Counted from the first letter of the stretch, positions 8,218 to 16,951 are shown. The stretch is 35,512 nt of DNA from Treponema sp. (GCA_018385415.1 JAHAZA010000114.1:1-35512), one strand, 5' to 3'. Translations and numbers: made by a program. Notes: generated from the letters alone by a model not told the origin.

Positions 8218-9402
8218 ATGGAAATAATCAGTTACGTGGGTGGCCGTCCTGATAATCGGCAGAAAAAGTTAAATTTCAATTTTTCAACTGCAGTTAAAAG
8301 AATTAAAAAGAATTTTGCCAGAAAAAGACCTGTTGCAAAGGCTGTTACTGCTTCAAAGCCTTATTCTTATGAAAATAAACTGAATTTTGATGAATTAAAG
8401 ATTCAGCTCCGCAAATTTCTGAAATTTGAAAAGAAATTCTGGTGGATTTTACCTTTTGCAGCTGTTCTTGCATTTATTCCTGTGGGAATGGTTAAAGCTT
8501 TTGATTTTTTTGAAAGTAGCGCAAATCCTGTCAAGCTTGAAGTAGCAGGGGAGACAGAGTTTGATATTATCAATAAAGAAATGGCCCGCTTTGCTTTAAA
8601 TTCCTCTACAGAAGTTTCTGAAGATGGTTCTGTATCTGGAACTTTAGTTTCATATTCATTTAAGCAGCCTGTAACATTTACAAGTTATACAGTTAAAAGT
8701 GGTGATACAATCAGCGGTATCAGTAAGAAGTTTGGATTAAACAATATTTCTACAATTATTGCTGTTAACAAAATTGAAAATGTACGTGCATTGAATGCAG
8801 GAAAGAAGCTTCGTATTCCATCTGTAGACGGATTGATTTATAGAGTTGTTTCAGGTGACAGTATAGAAAAGATTGCAAAAAAATATGAAGTTGATGTTGC
8901 AGATCTTCTTGATGTAAATGATCTTGATACAGAAGTTTTGATTTCTGGTGCAGAACTTTTTATTCCTGGTGCAAAACTTGATAAAGAAACACTTCGAAGT
9001 GCAATGGGAGATACTTTCATTAATCCTTTGAAAACAAAATCATGGCGTTTGACATCACGCTGCGGATGGAGAGCTGATCCATTTACTGGAGTTAAGCAAT
9101 ATCATCCTGGTATTGATATGGCTATAAGTCAGGGAACACCAATTTATGCAGCATTAAGTGGAAAGGTTGTTGCTTGTGGCTGGTCAAATGTTTACGGTAA
9201 TTATGTAATTATTGATCACAGAAACGGATATCAGTCGTTGTATGGTCATATGTATAAAAAACTGAGTAAACTGAATGATGAGGTAACGACAGGTTCCAAG
9301 ATTGGACTTGTAGGAAGTACAGGTTATTCAACTGGTCCTCATCTTCACTTTACAGTTTATAAAAACGGAAAAGTAGTTGATCCGTTAACTTTAATTAAAT
9401 AA
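8218..9402 (+). CDS. Membrane-anchored M23 endopeptidase with two LysM domains
   Basis: Cleaves peptidoglycan cross-bridges in the periplasm, or activates amidases; LysM domains hold it on the wall. Order: basic cytoplasmic N-terminus (1-72), membrane segment about 74-94, LysM1 about 156-202 (YTVKSGDTISGISKKFG), LysM2 about 208-250 (YRVVSGDSIEKIAKKYE), and M23 domain about 275-394. The zinc and catalytic residues are intact: His296 and Asp300 in HPGID, His344 in YGHM, and His375/His377 in HLHF. The start lacks a Shine-Dalgarno sequence; no better downstream start fits, so ATG 8218 is kept with some doubt. It is divergent from lepB. Confidence 0.95.
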   Translation: MEIISYVGGRPDNRQKKLNFNFSTAVKRIKKNFARKRPVAKAVTASKPYSYENKLNFDELKIQLRKFLKFEKKFWWILPFAAVLAFIPVGMVKAFDFFESSANPVKLEVAGETEFDIINKEMARFALNSSTEVSEDGSVSGTLVSYSFKQPVTFTSYTVKSGDTISGISKKFGLNNISTIIAVNKIENVRALNAGKKLRIPSVDGLIYRVVSGDSIEKIAKKYEVDVADLLDVNDLDTEVLISGAELFIPGAKLDKETLRSAMGDTFINPLKTKSWRLTSRCGWRADPFTGVKQYHPGIDMAISQGTPIYAALSGKVVACGWSNVYGNYVIIDHRNGYQSLYGHMYKKLSKLNDEVTTGSKIGLVGSTGYSTGPHLHFTVYKNGKVVDPLTLIK

Positions 9403-9410
9403 AAGAACTT

Positions 9411-9447
9411 GCAAAAATGTGCGACATAAAAGTAGCACATTTTTTGC
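9411..9447 (+). terminator. Hairpin after the M23 gene, probable terminator
   Basis: GCAAAAATGTGC (9411-9422) pairs with 9435-9447 with one bulged T. The T-run is inside the right arm rather than after it, so termination may be weak. It separates the M23 gene from the zinc-ribbon gene. Confidence 0.5.
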
Positions 9448-9478
9448 GTTTATATGATATTATTAATCAGGTGATAAA

Positions 9479-9757
9479 ATGGAAGGAATGGTTTCTGAAA
9501 TTACTCCAATGTGTATCTGTGGCGGTTGTGGAAGAGCAATCGAAAAAAAATTTGTATTTTGCCCATGGTGTGGTCAGTCAAAACTGGCAAAGAATTCTTC
9601 AGTCTCAGAGGAAGAAAGGATGGAACAAATTTTTAATCGTCTAGAAGAGATGCAGATTAACAATCGCTTTGAAAGATTAGAAAAAATGGAAAATCAGCTT
9701 GACCAGCTGGAAAAAGAGCTTGACGCTCTCGTTTTATGTTCGGAGATGCATAAATGA
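9479..9757 (+). CDS. Small zinc-ribbon protein with coiled-coil tail
   Basis: 92 residues. The N-terminal half has CICGGCG (about 11-17) and CPWCG (about 31-35), a zinc-ribbon arrangement of paired Cys with about 16 residues between. From about residue 45 it is strongly charged with heptad-like Leu/Met/Phe (RLEEMQINNRFERLEKME), predicted coiled coil. It has no signal peptide. AGGTGA at 9469-9474 is the ribosome-binding site. Its stop overlaps the ATG of the next gene (ATGA, 9754-9757), so the two are translationally coupled. The partner or nucleic-acid target is unknown. Confidence 0.75.
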   Translation: MEGMVSEITPMCICGGCGRAIEKKFVFCPWCGQSKLAKNSSVSEEERMEQIFNRLEEMQINNRFERLEKMENQLDQLEKELDALVLCSEMHK

Positions 9758-11922
9758 AAAAAACTTTACCAGCATTGTTTTTAGCAATGTTTATAATTCC
9801 TTCATTCAGTTTTGCAGGAATTAAATTTGATAACTTAAATATTAACTCAGAAAATAAAATGCTTTATACAGTAACTCAGAATACTTCAGGTATAAAACCT
9901 TATTCTGTGTTGTTTTCATATAACCTTCATGATGAATCTTCTATTGCCCAGAATAATCTTCCGGATATTATCACCTGTTATCCTGAATATCTTAATTCCC
10001 TGAATAAAGGAAAAAAAATGCAGGTTAGAAACCGTTACGGTACTGCAGTTTATGATTTTGATAATAACACTTTGAATTGGATTGCTCGTTCTGCAATTCT
10101 TCCAGAAAAATCTTTTTCTTTAAGTCCGATTATTACAAGCCCTGATGGTACCTGGATTGTATTTATGCGTAAGGTAGCTTCTTCAACAGGAGAACTTATT
10201 ATACAGAATGCAGATACTAAAATGTATGTAATTCTGGACAGAGAAGCATCTTACAGTTATACAAATCTTCCTGTAAAATGGTCGCCTGACAGTAAAAATT
10301 TTGTATACCAGAAAAATAATTCAGTTTACTACTGTAACCCTGAAAAAATGTTTAAGGGGATTCAACTTGAAGAAAAATATCGTAGAATCGGTAACGGAAA
10401 AATTCAGAATGTTCAATGGTGTTCAAATACAAACCTTGCTTATATCGATTCTGATATTATTTATATGATTGATGAGAGGGAACTTTCGTCGCTGGGAATT
10501 TATTCTAATTTCTATGATCTTGGAAAAGTAATTGGACGACTTCCTGAACACTTTGATCCAGATACAATGGAATTTAAAATTAATTCGGCTGCAACACAGA
10601 TGGTTATGGTTAAAAACAATAACTTTGTTTCGTATTATAACATCAATTCTGTAAATACAACAGATTATGTAAAACTATTGAATTACAAATCTTATACTGA
10701 AGTATTTGATGGATCCTATAAGTTTGAAATCTTGTGGCCTGAATTTTCAAAGCCAGTAATTTGGACTGATTTTATTTCAGATAGTGGAAAAACAAGCAGT
10801 GCTGTTTATCTGTTTAACGAAAAAAATGAAATTGTAAATATTTTAAGCGTAGAAGATTCAACTTCTAATGCTGCAATTTCTCCCGACGGAAAATATATTT
10901 CTTTTTCTTCTGGAAATTCTGTATTCATTTATAGTGTAAATCCATGGTCAAGAATTGCTGAAATTAAAGGTGAAAAAACAGCTTCGCTTTGCTGGAAAGA
11001 TTCATCTAATTTATGTATTGGCGGGGATCAGACTGTAAGACTTTATAATGTTCCATTAAAATCTGAAAATTATTTATTTTTGTCACAGTGTAAATCTGCA
11101 ACCTGGGATAAGCTTTCGAAAAAAATTATTGCATTGACAGATTCCTATGAAGAATATTTTGTTTATGATGAAGTAAAAAATGTCTGGCAGAAAATTCATT
11201 CCTGCGAACCATTAAAAGCGCAGGTACAGAATCAGGATTACAGAATATATAAAGCAGAAGCAAAGAATGCAAGATACGACAATGGAATCTATGTAAGACA
11301 TCTAAGTGGAAAAGTTAATACATTTGCGCTTTATAAAGAAGCAATGAAAAAGAGTGCACCAAAAAAGAAAATTGCACTTGCTTTTGATTTGATGAATAGT
11401 GCAGATGGTGTAAATACTATTCTTGCTCTTTGTGAAAAGTATGATATAAAACCTACATTTTTTATTAATGGGGAATTTATACGCCGCTATCCAAAAGAAG
11501 TAAAGAAAATTGCTTCAAGTGGGGCAGAGGCTGCATCAATGTTTTATACATGCACAGATTTGACTGTCAAAGATTTTGAAATTAATCAAGATTATATTAA
11601 GCGTGGACTTGCAAGAAATGAAGATGAATATTTTGCTATAACTGGTAAAGAACTTTCACTTTTGTGGCATGCACCATTCTATAAAAGCAATAAAATGATT
11701 CGTGATGCAGGAAGTCAGGCTGGATACAGTTATATAGAATTCCCTGTTGAAGAAGATTCAATTGATTCTAAAGCAGGAAAAACTCTTGAAAGTCAGATTA
11801 TTCCCATTACAGTTGGCGTTAAATCTGACAGCGAAAAAAATGAATTTTATACAAAGCTTGAACTTTTGATTAATTCCCTGATGGATGGAGATTACGAAAT
11901 AGTTTCTGTTAGCGGTTTGTAA
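9754..11922 (+). CDS. Exported beta-propeller protein with metal-site-deficient NodB-like domain
   Basis: Residues 1-21 are a signal peptide ending SFA. Residues about 25-510 contain repeated short beta segments with Asp/Ser-Pro-Asp-Gly turns (SPDGTWIVF, SPDSKNFVY, SPDGKYISF), resembling TolB/WD40-like propellers. Residues about 535-722 align with polysaccharide deacetylase (NodB): KIALAFDLMNS, KPTFFINGEFI and GAEAASMFYTCTDL. The usual FDDG is FDLM (Asp545 kept, metal Asp replaced by Leu546), and the HxxxH ligands are Met596 and Cys600. The catalytic Asp survives, but all three metal ligands appear lost. It could bind glycan without cleaving it. It is coupled to the zinc-ribbon gene, and its 3' end overlaps aroC by 14 bases on the opposite strand. 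Confidence 0.8.
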   Translation: MKKTLPALFLAMFIIPSFSFAGIKFDNLNINSENKMLYTVTQNTSGIKPYSVLFSYNLHDESSIAQNNLPDIITCYPEYLNSLNKGKKMQVRNRYGTAVYDFDNNTLNWIARSAILPEKSFSLSPIITSPDGTWIVFMRKVASSTGELIIQNADTKMYVILDREASYSYTNLPVKWSPDSKNFVYQKNNSVYYCNPEKMFKGIQLEEKYRRIGNGKIQNVQWCSNTNLAYIDSDIIYMIDERELSSLGIYSNFYDLGKVIGRLPEHFDPDTMEFKINSAATQMVMVKNNNFVSYYNINSVNTTDYVKLLNYKSYTEVFDGSYKFEILWPEFSKPVIWTDFISDSGKTSSAVYLFNEKNEIVNILSVEDSTSNAAISPDGKYISFSSGNSVFIYSVNPWSRIAEIKGEKTASLCWKDSSNLCIGGDQTVRLYNVPLKSENYLFLSQCKSATWDKLSKKIIALTDSYEEYFVYDEVKNVWQKIHSCEPLKAQVQNQDYRIYKAEAKNARYDNGIYVRHLSGKVNTFALYKEAMKKSAPKKKIALAFDLMNSADGVNTILALCEKYDIKPTFFINGEFIRRYPKEVKKIASSGAEAASMFYTCTDLTVKDFEINQDYIKRGLARNEDEYFAITGKELSLLWHAPFYKSNKMIRDAGSQAGYSYIEFPVEEDSIDSKAGKTLESQIIPITVGVKSDSEKNEFYTKLELLINSLMDGDYEIVSVSGL

Positions 11923-13027
11923 GGAATAAATCGCAGAGACTGATATAACTCATGGCTTCTACAACCGGCACGATTCTTGGACAAAGACAGATATCGTGTC
12001 GGCCTTTTATTTTTAAAGTAGTATTTTCAAACGTGATTTCTGCCGGATTGTTTGGAATGTCAGGATTGATTTTTGCTTCGATTGTTCTCTGTTCTGTGTA
12101 AATACTTGGAACTGCTTTTACTGCCAGTCTGAAAACAATTGTGTTTCCGTTTGACATTCCACCTAAAATGCCGCCTGCATTGTTTGTATCAAAAACTACT
12201 TTCCCGTTTTCAATTCTCATATCGTCATTGTTTTCAGCGCCTGTCATGTCGACAACATCAAAACCTTTGCCGAATTCAATTCCTTTGATGGCACCTATAG
12301 AAAGCATGGCATGTGCAAGAACTGCATCCAGTTTATCAAATACCGGTTCCCCAATACCTGCAGGTAAGTTTTCTACCTGACATTCAATAATACCACCGAT
12401 ACTGTTTCCATTTTCACGGTATTCCTGAACTCGTTGGATCATAAGTTCAGCGGTTTTATTATCAGGGGCGCGCATTGAATTTTGTTCAATCTGAGAAAGG
12501 TCTATGGACTGGCATTGAACGCCTGCTGCGCGAAGAGTGTATGCTGTTATTTTTAAACCTGGAATAAAAGACTGAAGAACCTGTCGTGCAACGTCACCTG
12601 CAGCAACTCTGGCACATGTTTCGCGCCCCGATGATCGGCCGCCTCCACGATAGTCACGGTACCCATATTTTTCAAGGTAAGTATAATCTGCATGCCCTGG
12701 TCGCATTTTTACAGCCAGTTCATTGTAATCTGAGGAATGCTGGTTTTCGTTTCTGATAATGATGGAAATTGGTGTTCCAGTTGAGTAACCGTTAAAGACG
12801 CCCGAAAGAATTTCTGCTTTATCAGATTCCTTTCGTGCTGTAACTGCAGAGTTTACTTTTCCGTCAGTTGTTACACCAGGGCGTCTTCTGTCTAAGGCAC
12901 TCTGAATCTGGTCAGCATCAATTTTTATTCCTGCAGGAACACCGTCAATTACAACACCAAGTGCGGTTCCGTGACTTTCACCAAATGTAGTTACTGTAAA
13001 TTTTGATCCGAATGTGTTTCCTGCCAT
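11909..13027 (-). CDS. aroC: Chorismate synthase
   Basis: Last step of the shikimate pathway: converts 5-enolpyruvylshikimate-3-phosphate to chorismate using reduced FMN, in the cytoplasm. The 372-residue length is typical. Family signatures are present: TTFGESHG near the N-terminus, RRRPG near 48, the GGGRSSGRET segment near 128-137, and GMSNG near 289. The minus-strand ATG is preceded by GAGGAA about 6 bases upstream. It is a stand-alone gene, convergent with and overlapping the NodB-like gene by 14 bases; no terminator is seen between them. Other shikimate genes are not in the window. Confidence 0.97.
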   Translation of the reverse strand: MAGNTFGSKFTVTTFGESHGTALGVVIDGVPAGIKIDADQIQSALDRRRPGVTTDGKVNSAVTARKESDKAEILSGVFNGYSTGTPISIIIRNENQHSSDYNELAVKMRPGHADYTYLEKYGYRDYRGGGRSSGRETCARVAAGDVARQVLQSFIPGLKITAYTLRAAGVQCQSIDLSQIEQNSMRAPDNKTAELMIQRVQEYRENGNSIGGIIECQVENLPAGIGEPVFDKLDAVLAHAMLSIGAIKGIEFGKGFDVVDMTGAENNDDMRIENGKVVFDTNNAGGILGGMSNGNTIVFRLAVKAVPSIYTEQRTIEAKINPDIPNNPAEITFENTTLKIKGRHDICLCPRIVPVVEAMSYISLCDLFLTNR

Positions 13028-13288
13028 GAAAATTCCTCGAAATATATAATTTCTATATATAATAATGGAAATCTATTAAAAGATAAAGGGTAATCATGTA
13101 AGTAGAAATATTTATAAATACATTGTTGATGGTGCCGCATAATTCTCTGATGAATTTTTCACCATTTGTTAAATTAATGATTTAATCGCTACTATAGATA
13201 GTCGCAATATATTGAAAAAAAGACCTATAAATAGTATATTTTAAGCCGTCTAGTTTTAGATGGCTTAAATTTTTTTAAGGGGAAAATT
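13028..13288 (+). promoter_or_regulatory. Divergent aroC/dapA intergenic region with hairpin before dapA
   Basis: Two possible dapA promoters are visible: TTGAAA (13212-13217), 17 bases, TATATT (13235-13240); and a weaker TTGTTA (13166-13171), 18 bases, TACTAT (13190-13195). A hairpin TTAAGCCGTCT (13241-13251) with 13258-13268 (one G-U pair) is followed by a T-run to 13276, ending at the dapA ribosome-binding site AAGGGGAA (13277-13284). From the upstream promoter the hairpin would act as a terminator in the leader; from the nearer one it would span the transcription start and could be an operator instead. No lysine-riboswitch fold is seen. Confidence 0.45.
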
Positions 13289-14203
13289 ATGAATAAATTA
13301 AGAGGAACATTTACAGCACTTATCACTCCAATGTTTTCAGATGGATCAGTTGACTACGAAGGATTCAGACAAAATGTTAAATTTCAGCTTGATAATGGAG
13401 TTACAGGATTAGTTCCTCTTGGAACTACGGCTGAAACCCCAACTCTGGAAGAAGACCCAGGTTCTGAAGAAGATACACTTATTCAGATTGTAATGGAAGA
13501 AGTAAAGGCTTACAGAGAATCAACAGGAAAGGAAATTCCTGTAATTCTTGGAGCTGGTTCAAATAACACAAAGGATGCTGTTGAATATGTTGAAAGAGCA
13601 AAGAAGGTTGGAGCAGACTATGCTCTCGTTGTTACACCATATTACAACAAGCCATCAAAAGAAGGTATCTTCCGTCACTTTGAAGCTGTTTCAAAAGTAG
13701 GACTTCCTATCATCGTATACAATATCAAGGGAAGAACTGGTGTAAACATTCCTACAGATGTACTTGTAAGAATTGCACAGCTTCCTAACATTGCCGGTGT
13801 AAAAGAAGCAAGCGGTGAAATTTCTCAGATGATGGATGTAATTGCTAACATTAAGAACAAGAAGCCTGACTTTGCTGTATTAAGCGGTGATGATGGACTT
13901 ACACTTCCTTTGCTTGCTGCAGGTGGAGACGGAGTTATTTCTGTACTTTCAAATCTTTGTCCTGCACGTATGGTAGAGCTTGTTGATGCAGGTCTTAAAG
14001 GCGATTTTGCAAAGTGCCGAGAATACCATTACGGTCTTGCACCAATGTTCAAGGCAGAGTTCTGTGACGGAAACCCAACTTCCATCAAGTATGCAATGAA
14101 CTATAAGGGACTTCCTGCAGGAACTGTAAGACTTCCACTTGTTGAAGTTACAGACAGTGCAAAGAAGACTATTGAAAAAGCAATGGATGAATGCAACATC
14201 TAA
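13289..14203 (+). CDS. dapA: 4-hydroxy-tetrahydrodipicolinate synthase
   Basis: Condenses pyruvate with aspartate semialdehyde, the first committed step toward lysine and diaminopimelate. 304 residues, a TIM barrel of the usual length. Schiff-base Lys172 lies in GVKEASGE; the catalytic Tyr is in TPYYNKP (118-119), GTT at 45-47 supplies the other hydroxyl, and Arg149 is in GRTG. The usual YNVPGRT is YNIKGRT, and the GTTAETPTLEEDPGSEEDT stretch is more acidic than normal, so it is a somewhat divergent member. A strong ribosome-binding site, AAGGGG, precedes the ATG. It leads the dapA-add-asd cluster; asd makes its substrate. Confidence 0.95.
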   Translation: MNKLRGTFTALITPMFSDGSVDYEGFRQNVKFQLDNGVTGLVPLGTTAETPTLEEDPGSEEDTLIQIVMEEVKAYRESTGKEIPVILGAGSNNTKDAVEYVERAKKVGADYALVVTPYYNKPSKEGIFRHFEAVSKVGLPIIVYNIKGRTGVNIPTDVLVRIAQLPNIAGVKEASGEISQMMDVIANIKNKKPDFAVLSGDDGLTLPLLAAGGDGVISVLSNLCPARMVELVDAGLKGDFAKCREYHYGLAPMFKAEFCDGNPTSIKYAMNYKGLPAGTVRLPLVEVTDSAKKTIEKAMDECNI

Positions 14204-14255
14204 TTACGTTTTTCTGTTAAAGATGTCATTTATCTGATAAATATTGGAGTAAGTT

Positions 14256-15227
14256 TTGATAGATTTACATTGTCATTTAGATGGAGCAATCACACTTGAA
14301 ATTGCCAAGACCCTAGGTAATTTGCAGAATATTGAACTTCCTGCAAAAAATGATGATGAGCTTTTGAAAAAACTTTCTGTTCCGGAAACCTGTGAAAGTC
14401 TTAATGATTTTCTTCAGTGTTTTGGATTGCCTTTGAGACTTCTTCAGACAAAAGAGGGAATTTCTGAGGCAGTAAGACTTGTTCAGGAAAATGCAAAGAG
14501 TCAGGGACTTATTTATCTTGAAATCAGATTTGCTCCACAACTTCATCTGATTAATGGTTTAACGCAGGAAGAAGTAATCCTTGCAGCTTTGGATGGACTA
14601 AAGGCAAGTGAGCTGCATACGAACTTAATTCTGTGCCTTATGCGCTCAGATCACAACCAGGATGAAAATCTTGAGACTGTGAAGCTTGCAAAAAAATATC
14701 TTGTAAAAGATGAAGGGGTAGTTGCAATCGATCTTGCAGGTGCCGAAGCTCTTTTTAAGACAAAGGATTTTGAAAAGGAATTTTCACTTGCAAGAGATTA
14801 TGGAATTCCTTTTACGATTCATGCAGGCGAAGCCGATGGCGCTGAAAGTGTAAAGACTGCACTTAAGTTGGGTGCAAAGAGAATTGGACACGGTGTTCGT
14901 GTTAATGAAGATCCAGAGCTTCTGGAATATATCGTGAAAAACGAAATTCCTTTAGAGATGTGTCCAAACAGTAATAGACAGACAAAGGCTGTCAGTGATA
15001 TGACAAAATATCCTTTGCAGGAATATCTTGCAAAGGGAGTTAAAGTCACGATTAACACTGATGATCCTGCAATCTGCCGTACGAATCTGAAGAATGAATT
15101 TTCTTACATCGAAAAAATGTACGGAATTACTTCGGATCAGAAAAAGCAATTATTGCTGAATGCTGCTGATGCGGCGTTCTGCAGTGAAAACTTCAAAAAA
15201 TATTTGAAGGAAAATATATTAAAATAA
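14256..15227 (+). CDS. add: Adenosine deaminase family protein
   Basis: Deaminates adenosine to inosine (purine salvage) with a zinc-bound water, in the cytoplasm. Family residues are intact: HCHLDG (residues 5-10, HxH zinc ligands), HAGEADG (His zinc ligand and catalytic Glu), RIGHGVR (catalytic His), CPNSN, and NTDDP (zinc and catalytic Asp pair). 323 residues. The start is TTG at 14256, chosen because GGAG lies at 14246-14249 and the HxH motif follows within five codons. It sits between dapA and asd with gaps of 52 and 45 bases, probably one transcript, although the pathways are unrelated. An adenine-deaminase specificity cannot be excluded by eye. Confidence 0.92.
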   Translation: MIDLHCHLDGAITLEIAKTLGNLQNIELPAKNDDELLKKLSVPETCESLNDFLQCFGLPLRLLQTKEGISEAVRLVQENAKSQGLIYLEIRFAPQLHLINGLTQEEVILAALDGLKASELHTNLILCLMRSDHNQDENLETVKLAKKYLVKDEGVVAIDLAGAEALFKTKDFEKEFSLARDYGIPFTIHAGEADGAESVKTALKLGAKRIGHGVRVNEDPELLEYIVKNEIPLEMCPNSNRQTKAVSDMTKYPLQEYLAKGVKVTINTDDPAICRTNLKNEFSYIEKMYGITSDQKKQLLLNAADAAFCSENFKKYLKENILK

Positions 15228-15272
15228 AATTTCTGGGATGTCTTATTAAATTGAAATCCCTGGAGGTTTACT

Positions 15273-16370
15273 ATGGCCGGAAAAATTAAAGTCGGAGTAT
15301 TAGGCGCTACTGGAATGGTAGGTCAGCGCTACATTAAATTATTGGAAGATCATCCTTGGTTTGAAGTTACTTATGTAGCAGCTTCTCCACGTTCTGCAGG
15401 ACAGCCATATAAAGATGCTGTTAAGAACCGCTGGCTTATTGGTGCAAATATTCCTGCTGCCGTACAAGATTTGATTGTTGAAGATGCAAATATTGCTGAT
15501 AAAGCAATCGGTAAATGTCAGTTTGTATTCTCAGCACTTGAACTTCCTAAAAAAGAGGATATTAAAAACCTTGAAGAAGCTTATGCTCAAAAAGGAATTC
15601 CTGTAGTTTCAAATGCATCAGCTAACCGATGGACAGAAGATGTTCCAATGCTGGTTCCAGAAATCAACTACGAACATTTGAACGTAATTGCAGATCAGAA
15701 AAAACATCACGGATGGGACAAGGGCTTTATTGCTGTAAAACCTAACTGTTCACTCCAGACATACATGATGCCAATCCACGCTTTGATTCAAGCTGGATAC
15801 GAAATTAAGAGAATGGTAGTAACAACACTTCAGGCTACTTCTGGAGCTGGTTATCCAGGTGTTCCTTCATTTGATATGATTGACAACATTGTTCCATTCA
15901 TCGGCGGTGAAGAAGAAAAGACAGAGAAAGAATGTCTTAAGATTCTTGGAAAAGTTGTAGATGGAAAAATCGAAAACGCACCAGGACCTATCGTTTCTTC
16001 AACATGTACTCGTGTTCCTGTAATCGACGGACATACAGCTTGTGTATCTCTTGAATTCGGGGAGAAAAAACCAAGCATGGAAGAAATCGAAAAGATCTGG
16101 ACTTCATATACATCAGTTCCACAGGAATTGAAACTTCCTTCTGCACCAGAACACCCAATCGTTGTTCGCCATGAAGAAAATCGTCCACAGCCACGCCGTG
16201 ACCGCGAAACAGAAAAAGGAATGGCATGTGTAATTGGACGCCTGCGCCCATGTAACGTATTTGATATCAAGTTTGTTGCATTGAGCCACAACACAAAACG
16301 TGGTGCCGCACTTGGTGGTATCTTGAACGCAGAACTCCTTAAAGCTAAGGGATATTTTGATAATCTCTAG
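15273..16370 (+). CDS. asd: Aspartate-semialdehyde dehydrogenase, archaeal/fungal type
   Basis: Reduces aspartyl phosphate to aspartate semialdehyde with NADPH, the branch point to lysine, threonine and methionine. The N-terminal Rossmann motif GVLGATGMVGQRY (8-20) is clear; the catalytic Cys is in KPNCSLQTY (about 155) and the active-site His in GHTACVSLE (about 252). Length 365 and the motifs fit the archaeal/fungal branch rather than the E. coli type. GGAGG lies 7 bases before the ATG. It feeds DapA, encoded two genes upstream, and ends the operon at a strong terminator. Confidence 0.96.
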   Translation: MAGKIKVGVLGATGMVGQRYIKLLEDHPWFEVTYVAASPRSAGQPYKDAVKNRWLIGANIPAAVQDLIVEDANIADKAIGKCQFVFSALELPKKEDIKNLEEAYAQKGIPVVSNASANRWTEDVPMLVPEINYEHLNVIADQKKHHGWDKGFIAVKPNCSLQTYMMPIHALIQAGYEIKRMVVTTLQATSGAGYPGVPSFDMIDNIVPFIGGEEEKTEKECLKILGKVVDGKIENAPGPIVSSTCTRVPVIDGHTACVSLEFGEKKPSMEEIEKIWTSYTSVPQELKLPSAPEHPIVVRHEENRPQPRRDRETEKGMACVIGRLRPCNVFDIKFVALSHNTKRGAALGGILNAELLKAKGYFDNL

Positions 16371-16388
16371 AATTTAAACTGTTATGAT

Positions 16389-16425
16389 AAAGACTGTGTT
16401 AGTTTCTTAACACAGTCTTTTTTTT
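16389..16425 (+). terminator. Intrinsic terminator after asd
   Basis: AAAGACTGTGTTA (16389-16401) pairs perfectly with 16408-16420 across a 6-base loop, followed by T8 (16418-16425). It ends the dapA-add-asd unit 18 bases after the stop. Confidence 0.93.
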
Positions 16426-16464
16426 GTATTACAATGTTAATCAGTAAATGAGGGAGAAATGAAA

Positions 16465-16872
16465 ATGAAACCATATACACACAAAGTAAATTATTATGAA
16501 ACAGATAAAATGGCCATTACACACCATTCAAATTACATCCGCTTCATGGAAGAAGCTCGTGTAGATTTTCTTGAACAGATTGGTTTTCCTTTTGATAGAA
16601 TTGAAGCTGAAGGAATTATTAGTCCTGTAATCCGCATTGAATACAGTTATAGAAAAACAACAACCTTTGCAGATGTTATCTCAATCGAAGTAAGGGTAGA
16701 AAAACTTACGCCAGTAAAATTGACATTAGGCTATACATTGACATGTAATGGTGAAGTATGCGGACTTGGAAAATCTGAACACTGTTTTTTAAGTACAGAA
16801 GGTAGACCTATCATTGTTGAAAAAGAAAAGCCTGAATTTTTTAAAGCACTGAAAGATACAATGGCGGAATAA
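16465..16872 (+). CDS. YbgC/4HBT-type acyl-CoA thioesterase
   Basis: 135 residues, hotdog fold. The motif NYYETDKMAITHHSNYIRFM near the N-terminus carries the catalytic Asp and the HSNY turn of the YbgC/FadM-like 4HBT family, which hydrolyses short acyl-CoA thioesters in the cytoplasm. Two in-frame ATGs exist, at 16459 and 16465. The AGGGAG ribosome-binding site (16451-16456) is only 2 bases from the first and 8 from the second, so 16465 is preferred. It is a monocistronic gene after the asd terminator. The substrate is not predictable. Confidence 0.9.
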   Translation: MKPYTHKVNYYETDKMAITHHSNYIRFMEEARVDFLEQIGFPFDRIEAEGIISPVIRIEYSYRKTTTFADVISIEVRVEKLTPVKLTLGYTLTCNGEVCGLGKSEHCFLSTEGRPIIVEKEKPEFFKALKDTMAE

Positions 16873-16916
16873 TCTTATTACCTTACAGAAATGAAAATTA
16901 ATTAATTGTATATGCA

Positions 16917-16943
16917 GGGATTACAGAGTACATCTGTAATCCC
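16917..16943. terminator. Hairpin between convergent thioesterase and GH1 genes
   Basis: GGGATTACAGA (16917-16927) pairs perfectly with 16933-16943 across a 5-base loop. The following T-run is broken (TTATTCATTTATTTT), so it is a likely but weak terminator for one or both converging genes. Confidence 0.6.
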
Positions 16944-16951
16944 TTATTCAT

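Noticed and set aside
13028..13288. Lysine riboswitch upstream of dapA
   Set aside because: The leader is too short (at most about 90 bases from the candidate promoters) and lacks the multi-helix L-box pattern; only a single hairpin is present.
15851..16294. 147-codon minus-strand frame opposite asd
   Set aside because: Fully antisense to asd, with no ribosome-binding site or family motif; a shadow frame.
16459..16464. ATG 16459 as the start of the thioesterase gene
   Set aside because: The ribosome-binding site is only 2 bases from it; the next ATG at 16465 has 8-base spacing.
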